Source of the DNA: Avichristensenella sp031550455 | GTDB lineage: Bacteria; Bacillota; Clostridia; Christensenellales; Aristaeellaceae | Reading direction: 5' to 3' | DNA length: 24,779 nucleotides | NCBI GenBank assembly: GCA_031550455.1 | Contig: JAVBOQ010000245.1 | Location: 1 to 24,779, forward strand | Part shown: positions 1 to 6,596 of the stretch, in pieces | Position numbering within the stretch: the stretch's first letter is position 1 | How the letters are laid out: the number at the start of each line of letters is the position of its first letter | Notes under the pieces: generated by a model | Seen by the model: only the letters and a program-made list of their open reading frames with translations | Database searches by the model: none | Told to the model about the DNA's origin: nothing | Translations under genes and position numbers: made by a program

Positions 1-2
1 AC

Positions 3-1076
3 TGGCTGACGCTGATCCGGCAGGACTGGATCGACAAGGTGGGCATGAAGATGCCGACGAGCCTTGAAGAGTACAACGAGCTGCTCAAGGCGTGGAAGGC
101 CGCGGGGCTCGGCTATGTCAACCATCAGCTCGTCAAGGACAATTTCACCTACAGCTATCCTTACCGCACGTGGCCCAACGACCCGAAGGAACACGCGCTC
201 TATTCGGAACTGGGCGTCGCCGACTTCACATGGGAGCCGACCTATAAATACCTCAAGAACCTAAACCAGCAGTTCCACGACGGCACGCTGGACCCGGAAT
301 TCTACCTGAACGTGGACACCAACGCCGCGATGGAGGACTTTGTTTCCGGGCGCGCAGGCACGTACGCCCTCTACCTCGCCACCGGCACGACGGTCATCTC
401 CTCGCTGCTGGCCAACGATCCGGAGGCCAAGCTGGCCGTGCTGGATTCGCGCGCGGCTGTCCCGGGCGGCGCGTACGCGATGGAGCGCGGCTACTGGCCG
501 TTCGGCATGATCATGGGCATCAACGCGTCCACGAACGAAGCCACCCGCGTCGCGGTCTGGAAGTATCTCGAATGGATGCTCCAGCCCGGCAACCTGTTCA
601 TGCTGGAAAACGGCATCGACGGCGTCAACTACAACCTCAGCGAGGATGGAATCGCCGTCAAGGTAGCGGATTTCGCGGGCGAATCGAAGCTGTCGAACAA
701 CAACAACAAGGACTACTGGTGCCTCTGGGAGGAAAGCGCGCAGTACCCGACGCCGGAAGCGCAGGAAAAGGCGAATCTGCTCAACTGGGCCCCGGTCGGC
801 TATGAGTACCTGATCAACGACGCGAAGGCCTATTTCGACCGCGAGACCGAGTTCCGCGTGCCGGACGCGCTGTTCACGACCGCGGTCACCAAGGTTGCGG
901 ACTACAAGGCCGATCTGAACGGGCTCTGGCAGGAACTGTACGTCAAGTGCGTCATGGCGCCGGCTGACCAGTTCGACGCGGTGTACCAGGACGCGTGCAA
1001 GACGTTCCTGGACGCCGGATATCAGGAGATCCTGGATCAGAAGGCCGAGCTGTACGAGGCCGGCAAGGTGAAGTAA
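3..1076 (+). CDS. Extracellular solute-binding protein (LplA/family 1 type), 5'-truncated
   Basis: The reading frame is open from the first complete codon at base 3, so the true start and the signal peptide lie upstream of the window. A GTG at 39 is internal and is not a believable start. The visible part begins with a segment like WIDKVGMKMPTSLEEYNELL, which matches the 'DWLDKLGLKVPTTLDEYYEVLKA' region of large clostridial oligosaccharide-binding lipoproteins of ABC importers. It continues with the aromatic-rich C-terminal lobe (for example ERGYWPFGMIMG and KYLEWMLQPGN) and ends with TAA. Such proteins capture oligosaccharides outside the membrane and hand them to a two-permease ABC complex, whose genes would lie outside this window. 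The GH105 gene downstream suggests pectic or other uronic-acid oligosaccharides, which is inference. The family call is fairly safe but the ligand is not known. Confidence 0.8.
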   Translation, partial: WLTLIRQDWIDKVGMKMPTSLEEYNELLKAWKAAGLGYVNHQLVKDNFTYSYPYRTWPNDPKEHALYSELGVADFTWEPTYKYLKNLNQQFHDGTLDPEFYLNVDTNAAMEDFVSGRAGTYALYLATGTTVISSLLANDPEAKLAVLDSRAAVPGGAYAMERGYWPFGMIMGINASTNEATRVAVWKYLEWMLQPGNLFMLENGIDGVNYNLSEDGIAVKVADFAGESKLSNNNNKDYWCLWEESAQYPTPEAQEKANLLNWAPVGYEYLINDAKAYFDRETEFRVPDALFTTAVTKVADYKADLNGLWQELYVKCVMAPADQFDAVYQDACKTFLDAGYQEILDQKAELYEAGKVK

Positions 1077-1090
1077 GGAACGGAAGGACG

Positions 1091-1111
1091 CCGGGAGGCG
1101 CTGCCTCCCGG
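1091..1111 (+). terminator. Perfect hairpin after the binding-protein gene
   Basis: A 9-bp perfect stem (1091-1099 with 1103-1111, arm CCGGGAGGC) closes a 3-nt GCT loop 14 bases after the stop codon. The tail is TTCCTCT rather than a clean T run, so it may be a weak intrinsic terminator or an mRNA 3'-end stabiliser. Confidence 0.4.
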
Positions 1112-1228
1112 TTCCTCTAAGCGCCTGAGCGTAGCGAAGGTTGAGGGCGATCGGTTACGGCAATCGCCGCCTGAAAGCCGTGACCGCGAAGCGGTTGACG
1201 GGCGCACAGCCGAAGGGGTAAGCCCCTT

Positions 1229-1351
1229 TGGGAACCCTGCTTTTCACCTCGCGGCGACAAAAATTGTCAGGCAAAACCATCGCGGGGTTTCCAAAGGGGC
1301 ACTGTCCCTTTGGTGGGGATCCAAGGGGTGAAACCCCTTGGCGTCCTTTTT
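1229..1351. repeat. Hairpin-stack intergenic repeat, diverged copy upstream of GH105
   Basis: Two consecutive hairpins are seen: CCAAAGGG/CCCTTTGG at 1291-1298 and 1306-1313, then CCAAGGGG/CCCCTTGG at 1321-1328 and 1334-1341 with a TGAAA loop. The second is followed by GGCGTCC and a T-rich run. The order CCAAAGGG hairpin, GGGG linker, second hairpin, GGCGT(T)CC resembles the repeats near 9240-9295 and, in reverse complement, 13835-13890. The second hairpin plus T run could act as an attenuator or terminator about 20 bases before the GH105 ribosome binding site. The rest of the 1112-1290 spacer holds further short inverted repeats, such as GGCGAT/ATCGCC at 1146-1151 and 1163-1168, and no gene. 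Confidence 0.55.
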
Positions 1352-1372
1352 CGTTTTTAAAGGAGGAGTACC

Positions 1373-2431
1373 ATGAATCTGGACATATCTGCCCTGACCG
1401 CCTTATCGGAGCGCGTGCTCGGCATGTTGCAAAAAGAGCACCCGGACGACAACAGCGCGGGGCACTTGACGATGGACAACTGGGAATGGCCGACCGGCGT
1501 CGCGCTGTACGGCATATTCAAGACATACGCGCTGCTTGGCCGGCCGGAAGTGCTCGACTATCTGACCGCGTGGTACGACCGGAGGCTTTCCATGGACGCG
1601 CCGCACCGGAACGTGAACACCGTCGGGCCGATGCTCGCGCTGACCTGCCTGTACGAAAAGACGCGCAACCCGGCCTACCTGCCGCACATCGAAAGCTGGG
1701 CGCACTGGGTCATGCGCGAGATGCCGCGCACCGAGTTTGACGGGCTGCAGCATATCACGGTGTGGAACAAGCATTACCAGCAGCTCTGGTCGGACACGCT
1801 GTTCATGACCGTGCTGTTCCTGCTCAAGGCCGGGCTGACGCTGAATAAGCCGGACTGGGTCGAAGAGGCGAAGTACCAGTTCTTAATCCACATCAAATAC
1901 CTTCAGGACAAGCGGACGGGTCTTTGGACGCACGGCTGGACGTTCGACTGCCGGCACAGCTTTGCGGGCGCGTACTGGGCGCGCGGGAATAGCTGGTTTA
2001 CGGCGGCGGCGGCGGAGATGCTGGAACTGTGCGGCGCGCGGGACGCCGCGTGCCGCGCCGTGCGGGCTGCGCTTTCGGATCAGGTGCAGGCGCTTTGGAA
2101 GCTGCAGCGGGAAACCGGGCTGTTCACCACGCTGCTGGACGTCGAGGAGACATATGAAGAAACCTCAGCCACGGCCTCGATCGCCTATGGCGTGCTCAAG
2201 GGCGTCCGGCTTGGCTTCATCGGGGAGGGCTACCGCGCGTTCGGCGAGAAGGCCGCAGCCGCCGTGATCGGAAAGATCGCGCCGGACGGCACGGTGACGG
2301 GCGTTTCGGGCGGCACGGGCATGGGCCACGACCTTGCGCATTACAAGGCGATACGCCAGTGCCCGACAGCGTACGGCCAGGGCCTGACATTCCTGATGCT
2401 GACGGAGCTGATGCAGGCGGGCATGGCGTAG
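1373..2431 (+). CDS. Glycoside hydrolase family 105 (unsaturated rhamnogalacturonyl hydrolase-like)
   Basis: A 352-residue protein without a signal peptide, so cytoplasmic, matching the usual length of YteR/YesR-type GH88/GH105 enzymes. These hydrate the 4,5-double bond of unsaturated galacturonyl or glucuronyl residues left by polysaccharide lyases and so release the sugar. Family landmarks in order are MDNWEWPTGVALYG (34-47), DAPHRNVNTVGPML (75-88), LWSDTLFM (139-145) with Asp141 at the place of the catalytic Asp143 of YteR, THGW (186-189), YWARGNSWF (201-209) and TYEETSATASIAYG near 260. The ATG follows a strong AAAGGAGG site with proper spacing. The upstream binding-protein gene fits an import-then-cleave pathway for lyase-derived pectic oligosaccharides. 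The exact linkage specificity cannot be read from sequence. Confidence 0.88.
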   Translation: MNLDISALTALSERVLGMLQKEHPDDNSAGHLTMDNWEWPTGVALYGIFKTYALLGRPEVLDYLTAWYDRRLSMDAPHRNVNTVGPMLALTCLYEKTRNPAYLPHIESWAHWVMREMPRTEFDGLQHITVWNKHYQQLWSDTLFMTVLFLLKAGLTLNKPDWVEEAKYQFLIHIKYLQDKRTGLWTHGWTFDCRHSFAGAYWARGNSWFTAAAAEMLELCGARDAACRAVRAALSDQVQALWKLQRETGLFTTLLDVEETYEETSATASIAYGVLKGVRLGFIGEGYRAFGEKAAAAVIGKIAPDGTVTGVSGGTGMGHDLAHYKAIRQCPTAYGQGLTFLMLTELMQAGMA

Positions 2432-2490
2432 GGAGAGGCCGGAGGGGTAGGGCTTACGCATGAAGCAGGAAGTATCCAGCCCGGAGAGTT

Positions 2491-2516
2491 CGAGAGGCCG
2501 AGCCTCTCGACTTTCC
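2491..2516 (+). terminator. Possible terminator of the GH105 gene
   Basis: An 8-bp perfect stem, CGAGAGGC/GCCTCTCG with a CGA loop, is followed by ACTTTCC. It lies about 60 bases after the GH105 stop. The T content of the tail is weak, so it is only a candidate. Confidence 0.35.
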
Positions 2517-2643
2517 ATCATTTTCGGCGACATGCGCGCCGAACATGCGCAGATTCCGCAGGCGTAGCCGGAGGAATCTGGACTCTTCGCCTGAGGCCGC
2601 CCGGAAACGCCGTAGCGTTTCAGGCCGAATCCTCCTCGTTCCT

Positions 2644-2676
2644 CTGAAAAACGCATGAACCTCAGTTCATGCGTTT
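2644..2676 (-). terminator. Intrinsic terminator of the hydrogenase operon
   Basis: A 12-bp perfect stem (2649-2660 with 2665-2676, arm AAACGCATGAAC, 4-nt loop) is followed on the minus strand by a run of T residues (GCGTTTTTCAG). It lies about 95 bases after the hydrogenase stop in the direction of its transcription, as expected for a Rho-independent terminator. Confidence 0.65.
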
Positions 2677-2768
2677 GCAATGCGTGGAGGGCAAGGTTTC
2701 TTCCTTATTCGGGCCTGGCTTAAACAATTGTTGCCCCCAAAACATATCGCGGAAGCCTTCCGGCGTCC

Positions 2769-4199
2769 TTACGCCCTCTCCACCGCTTCCCTGATCGTCT
2801 CCGCTTCCGCTTCTTTCCCGTACGCGTCCGCCGCCGCGCGGCTTTTCGCGCCGTGGGTCAGGCAGCCCGCTCCGTTGATGCAGCCGCCTTCGCAGGCCAT
2901 GCCCTCGAGGAAGTTGTGCGGCAGAACGCCTTTGCCGAGGCGCAGCAGCGCAGCGCGGCACTGTTCAAGGCCGTCGCAGGCGAGCGGTTTGTAGTCAAAG
3001 TCGGTGTGCCCGCGCTCTTTGAGGCCTTCGGCGACGGCTTCCGCGACGCCGCCGCTTCTGGCGAACACGCGGCCAAAGCGGGACGCGGTGTTCAGCGCGC
3101 CCGGTTCCAGCTTCGTGATGTCGATGTCGCGCGCGTCAAACAGCGCCTGCAACTCCTCAAACGTCAGCACGCAGTCGATGTACTTATGCACGTCTTCCCG
3201 CTGCGCTTCCGTTTTTTTCGCGGTGCACGGACCGATGAAGACGACCCGCGCGTCCGGGAGACGCTCTTTGACGCGCTTCCCGATTCTGCCCATCGGCGAC
3301 AGGCCCTTCGATACGTATCCCGCGAGCTGCGGGAACGCCTTTTGCACATAGTCGACGAACGCGGGGCAGCACGAGCTGGTCAGCATGCCGGTTTCATAAA
3401 GCTCCTCGGCCTCGTCGTACGCGGCCATGTCCGCGCCGAGCGCGACTTCCTCGATCGCGTCAAACCCGAGCGCGCGGATGCCGGACAGCACCTGCCCGAG
3501 CTTCGCGTACGCGAACTGTCCGGCGATCGACGGCGCGACAACTGCCACCAGCGGCCCGCCCTCGCCCTGCGCCCGCTCGCGCAGAAAGTGCACGGCGTTC
3601 AAAATGTACGACTTGTCCATGATCGCGCCCCACGGGCACTGGTAGACGCACGCGCCGCACGCGACGCACTTGTCGCCGTCGATCCGCGCGGCCATGTTCT
3701 CGTTCATGTCGATCGCCTTGACCTTGCAGGCGTCTTCGCACGGGCGCTTGACGTTGTGTATCGCGTGGTACGGGCACACCTGCGCGCACCGGCCGCACTC
3801 GATGCACTTTTCCTTGACGATGTGCGCGCGCTGGTGTTCGTCTGTGACGATGCAGTCGCGCGGGCACGCGTCCTGGCAGTAGTGCGCGATGCAGCCGCGG
3901 CAGGAATCGGTGATCAGGTGGCCGCCGACCGGGCACTCGTCGCAGGCGATGTCGATCACCTCGATGATGTTCGGGTTTGTCCGGTCGCCGCCCATCGCGA
4001 TTTTGATCCGCTCGGCGACGATCGCGCGCTCCTTGAACACGCAGCAGCGCATCGTCGGTTTTGGCCCGGGCATGATCGCCTTGGGAATGTCAAGAATCGT
4101 CTCCATGAGCGTGCCGTCGAACGCGCGCCGCGCGACTTCGCGGAACACCTTATATTTCAGGTATTGTACTTTGGTGTCGAATTTGCGCGTGGTCGCCAT
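2769..4199 (-). CDS. [FeFe] hydrogenase, group-B-like, monomeric ferredoxin type
   Basis: A 476-residue soluble iron-sulfur protein. The N-terminal half is cysteine-rich: RCCVFKERAIV (51-61), CDECP (86-90), CRGC with CQDACPRDC (100-116), then two ferredoxin clusters, CIECGRCAQVCP (132-143) and CVACGACVYQCP (178-189), with an extra CEDAC between them. The C-terminal half is the H-cluster domain. Its L1 motif is TSSCCPAF (274-281), L2 is GPCTAKK (323-329) and L3 is EGMACEGGCINGAGC (432-446), giving the expected ligands Cys278, Cys325, Cys436 and Cys440, with Cys277 as the proton relay. TSCCPAF and the RCCVFKERAI segment are typical of group B rather than the TSCCPGW of group A. Group B enzymes are linked to fermentative H2 metabolism with ferredoxin. 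The ATG lies 1 nt after the stop of the PII gene and has a GAGGA site. HydEFG maturases are not in the window. Confidence 0.88.
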   Translation of the reverse strand: MATTRKFDTKVQYLKYKVFREVARRAFDGTLMETILDIPKAIMPGPKPTMRCCVFKERAIVAERIKIAMGGDRTNPNIIEVIDIACDECPVGGHLITDSCRGCIAHYCQDACPRDCIVTDEHQRAHIVKEKCIECGRCAQVCPYHAIHNVKRPCEDACKVKAIDMNENMAARIDGDKCVACGACVYQCPWGAIMDKSYILNAVHFLRERAQGEGGPLVAVVAPSIAGQFAYAKLGQVLSGIRALGFDAIEEVALGADMAAYDEAEELYETGMLTSSCCPAFVDYVQKAFPQLAGYVSKGLSPMGRIGKRVKERLPDARVVFIGPCTAKKTEAQREDVHKYIDCVLTFEELQALFDARDIDITKLEPGALNTASRFGRVFARSGGVAEAVAEGLKERGHTDFDYKPLACDGLEQCRAALLRLGKGVLPHNFLEGMACEGGCINGAGCLTHGAKSRAAADAYGKEAEAETIREAVERA

Positions 4200-4200
4200 A

Positions 4201-4917
4201 TCAGTCCTCGTCGCGCATCATGTGGACGACGCCGGTCGCCTCGTCCACCGGCAGGCTGAACACGACGCCCTGTCCTTCGGTCGAGAGGCCGACGCCCTTG
4301 CAGATCGCTTCCATGATCGCGCGCTTCGTCTCGCGCTCGGTCAGGATCATCACCATGTCCTTTTCCGGCTGAATCGTGATGCCGAAGAAATGCTCGGCTT
4401 CTTTCGTGCCCGCGCCGCGCGCGTGGAGCACGGTGCCGCCGCGCGCGCCGGCCGGGCGGGCGGCGTCCATGACGTCGTCGGCGAAGCCGTGGTTCACAAT
4501 CGCGAGGATTAAGTCGTATTGTCTTGTCGTGGTATCCATTGGATACTCCTTTCCAGTACGTTCGGGCGCGTTTGGGGCGACCGTTGACAGCATTTGCAAC
4601 GCCCGCTGGCCGCCGACGCTTCCGATGGGAACTGTAAACGCGATGCCGTGGCCCGGGTTGTCAAACTGCAGCGTGTGCTTCAAGCGGTGCAGCGCGCGCG
4701 GCGCGACTTCTGCGGACATGACGGAAATGACGATGTCTTTCGCCGTGTCGCCGATGCCAAGCAGTTCGAGAATCTCTGATTTCGCCGTGCCGCGCCCGAG
4801 CACGATCCGGTGATAGAAAAGTCCCTCCCGGAGCAGAAGGTCTACTGTATGCTGACCTTTGTCCCGGTCGACGATGGTAATGAGCAGCTTCAGCCGCTGC
4901 GCTTGCGTCGGTTCCAT
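4201..4917 (-). CDS. Tandem PII-like regulatory protein (two PII domains fused)
   Basis: A 238-residue protein made of two PII-like ferredoxin-fold domains. Domain 1 covers about 8-105 (LLITIVDRDKGQHTVDLLL, a T-loop-like stretch around 41-55, GHGIAFTVPIGSVGG). Domain 2 covers about 133-232 (YDLILAIVNHGFADDVMDAA, HARGAGTKEAEHFFG, GQGVVFSLPVDEATGV). The GxGxxFxxPv segments correspond to the C-terminal strand of PII. PII proteins trimerise, bind ATP/ADP and 2-oxoglutarate, and gate partner proteins, often membrane transporters; here the partner is presumably the DUF1538 protein 15 bases upstream. The classical uridylylated Tyr motif is not obvious. The start has AAGGAG five bases before ATG. A second good ribosome site and ATG occur in frame at residue 127. 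One base separates its stop from the hydrogenase start. Confidence 0.82.
   Translation of the reverse strand: MEPTQAQRLKLLITIVDRDKGQHTVDLLLREGLFYHRIVLGRGTAKSEILELLGIGDTAKDIVISVMSAEVAPRALHRLKHTLQFDNPGHGIAFTVPIGSVGGQRALQMLSTVAPNAPERTGKEYPMDTTTRQYDLILAIVNHGFADDVMDAARPAGARGGTVLHARGAGTKEAEHFFGITIQPEKDMVMILTERETKRAIMEAICKGVGLSTEGQGVVFSLPVDEATGVVHMMRDED
4537..4552 (-). promoter_or_regulatory. Internal ribosome binding site and ATG between the two PII domains
   Basis: On the minus strand AAAGGAG (4552-4546) lies six bases before an in-frame ATG (4539-4537), encoding Met127 of the tandem PII protein, exactly at the linker between the domains (KEYP-MDTTTRQYD). It is as good as the ribosome sites of the annotated genes nearby and could yield the second PII domain as a separate polypeptide. 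Confidence 0.5.
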
Positions 4918-4932
4918 ACGATCTCCTTTTGC

Positions 4933-6447
4933 CTATTCGACGTCAATGATGATCTCGTCGCCCTGCTGGGTATCCGCAACCACTTCGCCGTCCTTTGCGC
5001 GCGGCGTCTTGAACCTGTAAATCAGGCCGAGGCCCTGTATCGTGATCAACGGCGTCATCGCGACCATCGCGACCACGCCGAAAGCGTCTGTCATCACATT
5101 GCCGCCGAGCGCCTCGCACGCGCCCATCGTGAACGGCAGCAGGAACGTCGCGGTCATCGCGCCGGAGGCGACGCCGCCCGAGTCAAACGCGATCGCTGTG
5201 AACACCGGCTCGACAAAGAACGAAAGCGCGATCGCGATCGCGTATCCCGGCACGAGCAGCCACCAGATGCTGATGCCCGTCAAAAGCCTCACCATCGAAA
5301 GCCCGACCGAGCACGCGACGCCGATCGACAGCGACAGCATCATCGCGCGCTTACCGATTGTGCCGCCGGTCAGATCCTCCACCTGCTCGTTGAGGATGTG
5401 CACCGCGGGCTCAGCCGCGACGATGAAGTAGCCGATGATCATGCCGATCGGGATCAGTATCCATGCAAACGAAACAGCGCCCACTTGCGTTCCCAAAAAC
5501 GCGCCCGCCGGCAAAAATCCGACGTTGACGCCGGTTAAGAACAGCACCAGCCCAATGAAAGTATAGACCACGCCGACGCAGATGCGCAGCAGGGACTTCA
5601 TCGGTATTTTCAGGTAGACCATCTGAAACAGCAGGAAAGCGCCGGCGATCGGCACCAGTGCGACGGCGATCTCGGACAGATAGGTGGGGAACGCCTGACC
5701 GAACAGCCGGAGCGTCTCGTGGGTGTCGACCGGGTTGGCGACGATGACCGGCGTGGTTTCCGCCGTGTTTGGAAACACAAGCCCCAGGATCATCACCGCG
5801 AGGATCGGGCCGACCGATCCGAACGCGACGAGGCCGAATCCGTCGTCCGTCGCGTGGCGGCCGCTGCGGACGCTCGCGACGCCGACGCCAAGCGCCAAGA
5901 TGAACGGCACCGTGATCGGCCCGGTCGTCACGCCGCCTGAGTCAAACGCGACCGGCACGTAATTGTCGGCCGCGAAAATGCCGATGGCGAAAACCGCGGC
6001 GTAGCACAGGATCAGCAGGTACGACAGCTTTTTTTGAAACACGATGCGCAGGAACCCGACGACCAGAAACAGCCCGACACCCAGCGCAACCGTCGCGATC
6101 AGCGTCAGGTTCGGGATGCCCGGCACCTGCTGGGCCAACACGGCCAGATCCGGTTCCGCCATCGTGATGAAAAATCCCATCAGAAACGCTACCGCGATCA
6201 GCAGCGTCAGGTTGCGCTTTTTGGTCAGGAACGAGCCGATGTAGTTGCCCATCGGCGTCAGCGACATTTCAACACCGAGCGTGAACAACCCCATGCCGCC
6301 GATGAGCATCACCGCGCCGATGACAAATAGTGACAGCGTTCCCATCGGAACCGGCGCGAGCGTAAACCCGAGCAGCAGCACGATTGCCGTGATCGGCAGC
6401 ACAGCCTGCAACGATTCGCGCACCTTGGCCTTTAGCTTTAGATTCAA
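4933..6447 (-). CDS. DUF1538 membrane protein, duplicated (putative PII-associated cation antiporter/permease)
   Basis: A 504-residue integral membrane protein of two homologous halves. Paired motifs mark the duplication: MAEPDLAVLAQQV (96-108) with AAEPAVHILNEQV (344-356), and FDSGGVTTGPIT (168-179) with FDSGGVASGAMT (421-432). Around 12-14 hydrophobic segments are visible. DUF1538 proteins have been described as a two-component Na+(Li+,K+)/H+ antiporter (UmpAB) in Halomonas; here both units appear fused. Transport activity of this protein is inferred. The C-terminal acidic tail (QQGDEIIIDVE) is cytoplasmic if the topology is even. The start is a TTG with AAGGGGG upstream; no in-frame ATG gives a better site. 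It is the first gene of the operon with the PII and hydrogenase genes. Confidence 0.78.
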   Translation of the reverse strand: MNLKLKAKVRESLQAVLPITAIVLLLGFTLAPVPMGTLSLFVIGAVMLIGGMGLFTLGVEMSLTPMGNYIGSFLTKKRNLTLLIAVAFLMGFFITMAEPDLAVLAQQVPGIPNLTLIATVALGVGLFLVVGFLRIVFQKKLSYLLILCYAAVFAIGIFAADNYVPVAFDSGGVTTGPITVPFILALGVGVASVRSGRHATDDGFGLVAFGSVGPILAVMILGLVFPNTAETTPVIVANPVDTHETLRLFGQAFPTYLSEIAVALVPIAGAFLLFQMVYLKIPMKSLLRICVGVVYTFIGLVLFLTGVNVGFLPAGAFLGTQVGAVSFAWILIPIGMIIGYFIVAAEPAVHILNEQVEDLTGGTIGKRAMMLSLSIGVACSVGLSMVRLLTGISIWWLLVPGYAIAIALSFFVEPVFTAIAFDSGGVASGAMTATFLLPFTMGACEALGGNVMTDAFGVVAMVAMTPLITIQGLGLIYRFKTPRAKDGEVVADTQQGDEIIIDVE

Positions 6448-6467
6448 TCGACCGCCCCCTTCTTTTC

Positions 6468-6500
6468 AGCATACCAGATTTTTCCGGGCTTTTCAAGCCC
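6468..6500 (-). promoter_or_regulatory. Promoter of the DUF1538-PII-hydrogenase operon with overlapping palindrome
   Basis: On the minus strand TTGAAA (6496-6491), a 17-bp spacer and TATGCT (6473-6468) lie just before the TTG start, implying a leader of about 14 bases. A perfect inverted repeat GGGCTT-TTC-AAGCCC (6486-6500) overlaps the -35 box and could be an operator. Confidence 0.5.
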
Positions 6501-6541
6501 TATTTATTTATGATTCAGAATGAAAGTATCTTCAGGCGCGC

Positions 6542-6570
6542 TTGCATTTCCGGCGGAGAGCATGTATACT
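6542..6570 (+). promoter_or_regulatory. Candidate promoter of the MATE gene
   Basis: TTGCAT (6542-6547), a 17-bp spacer and TATACT (6565-6570) precede the AAGGAGG site at 6583-6589. The -10 box is good and the -35 box is weak. Confidence 0.45.
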
Positions 6571-6596
6571 CACCAATAGCGCAAGGAGGCGACGCC

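Larger units (their letters stand above)
2432..2768. other. Convergent intergenic region with several hairpins, no gene seen
   Basis: This 337-base spacer separates the GH105 gene from the converging hydrogenase operon. It contains CGAGAGGC/GCCTCTCG (2491-2498 and 2502-2509), AGATTCC/GGAATCT around 2551-2578, AAACGC/GCGTTT near 2613-2628 and the strong stem described separately at 2649-2676. The short reading frames across it show no start signals or family features. The stack of palindromes looks like another intergenic repeat cluster and contains a GCGTAGCC motif also found in the hairpin elements near 14.95-15.1 kb. Confidence 0.5.

Noticed and set aside
39..41. GTG at 39 as start of the first gene
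   Set aside because: The frame is open to the window edge and upstream codons already encode family sequence (WLTLIRQDWIDK).
2853..4259. Long open frame on the plus strand opposite the hydrogenase (468 codons)
   Set aside because: Composition is Arg/Ala/Asp/Val-rich shadow sequence of a GC-rich gene, with no family motif and no ribosome site; the minus-strand hydrogenase has full motifs.
6510..6596. Upstream extension of the MATE frame
   Set aside because: It would cross the promoter and ribosome site; the ATG at 6597 has AAGGAGG at ideal distance.
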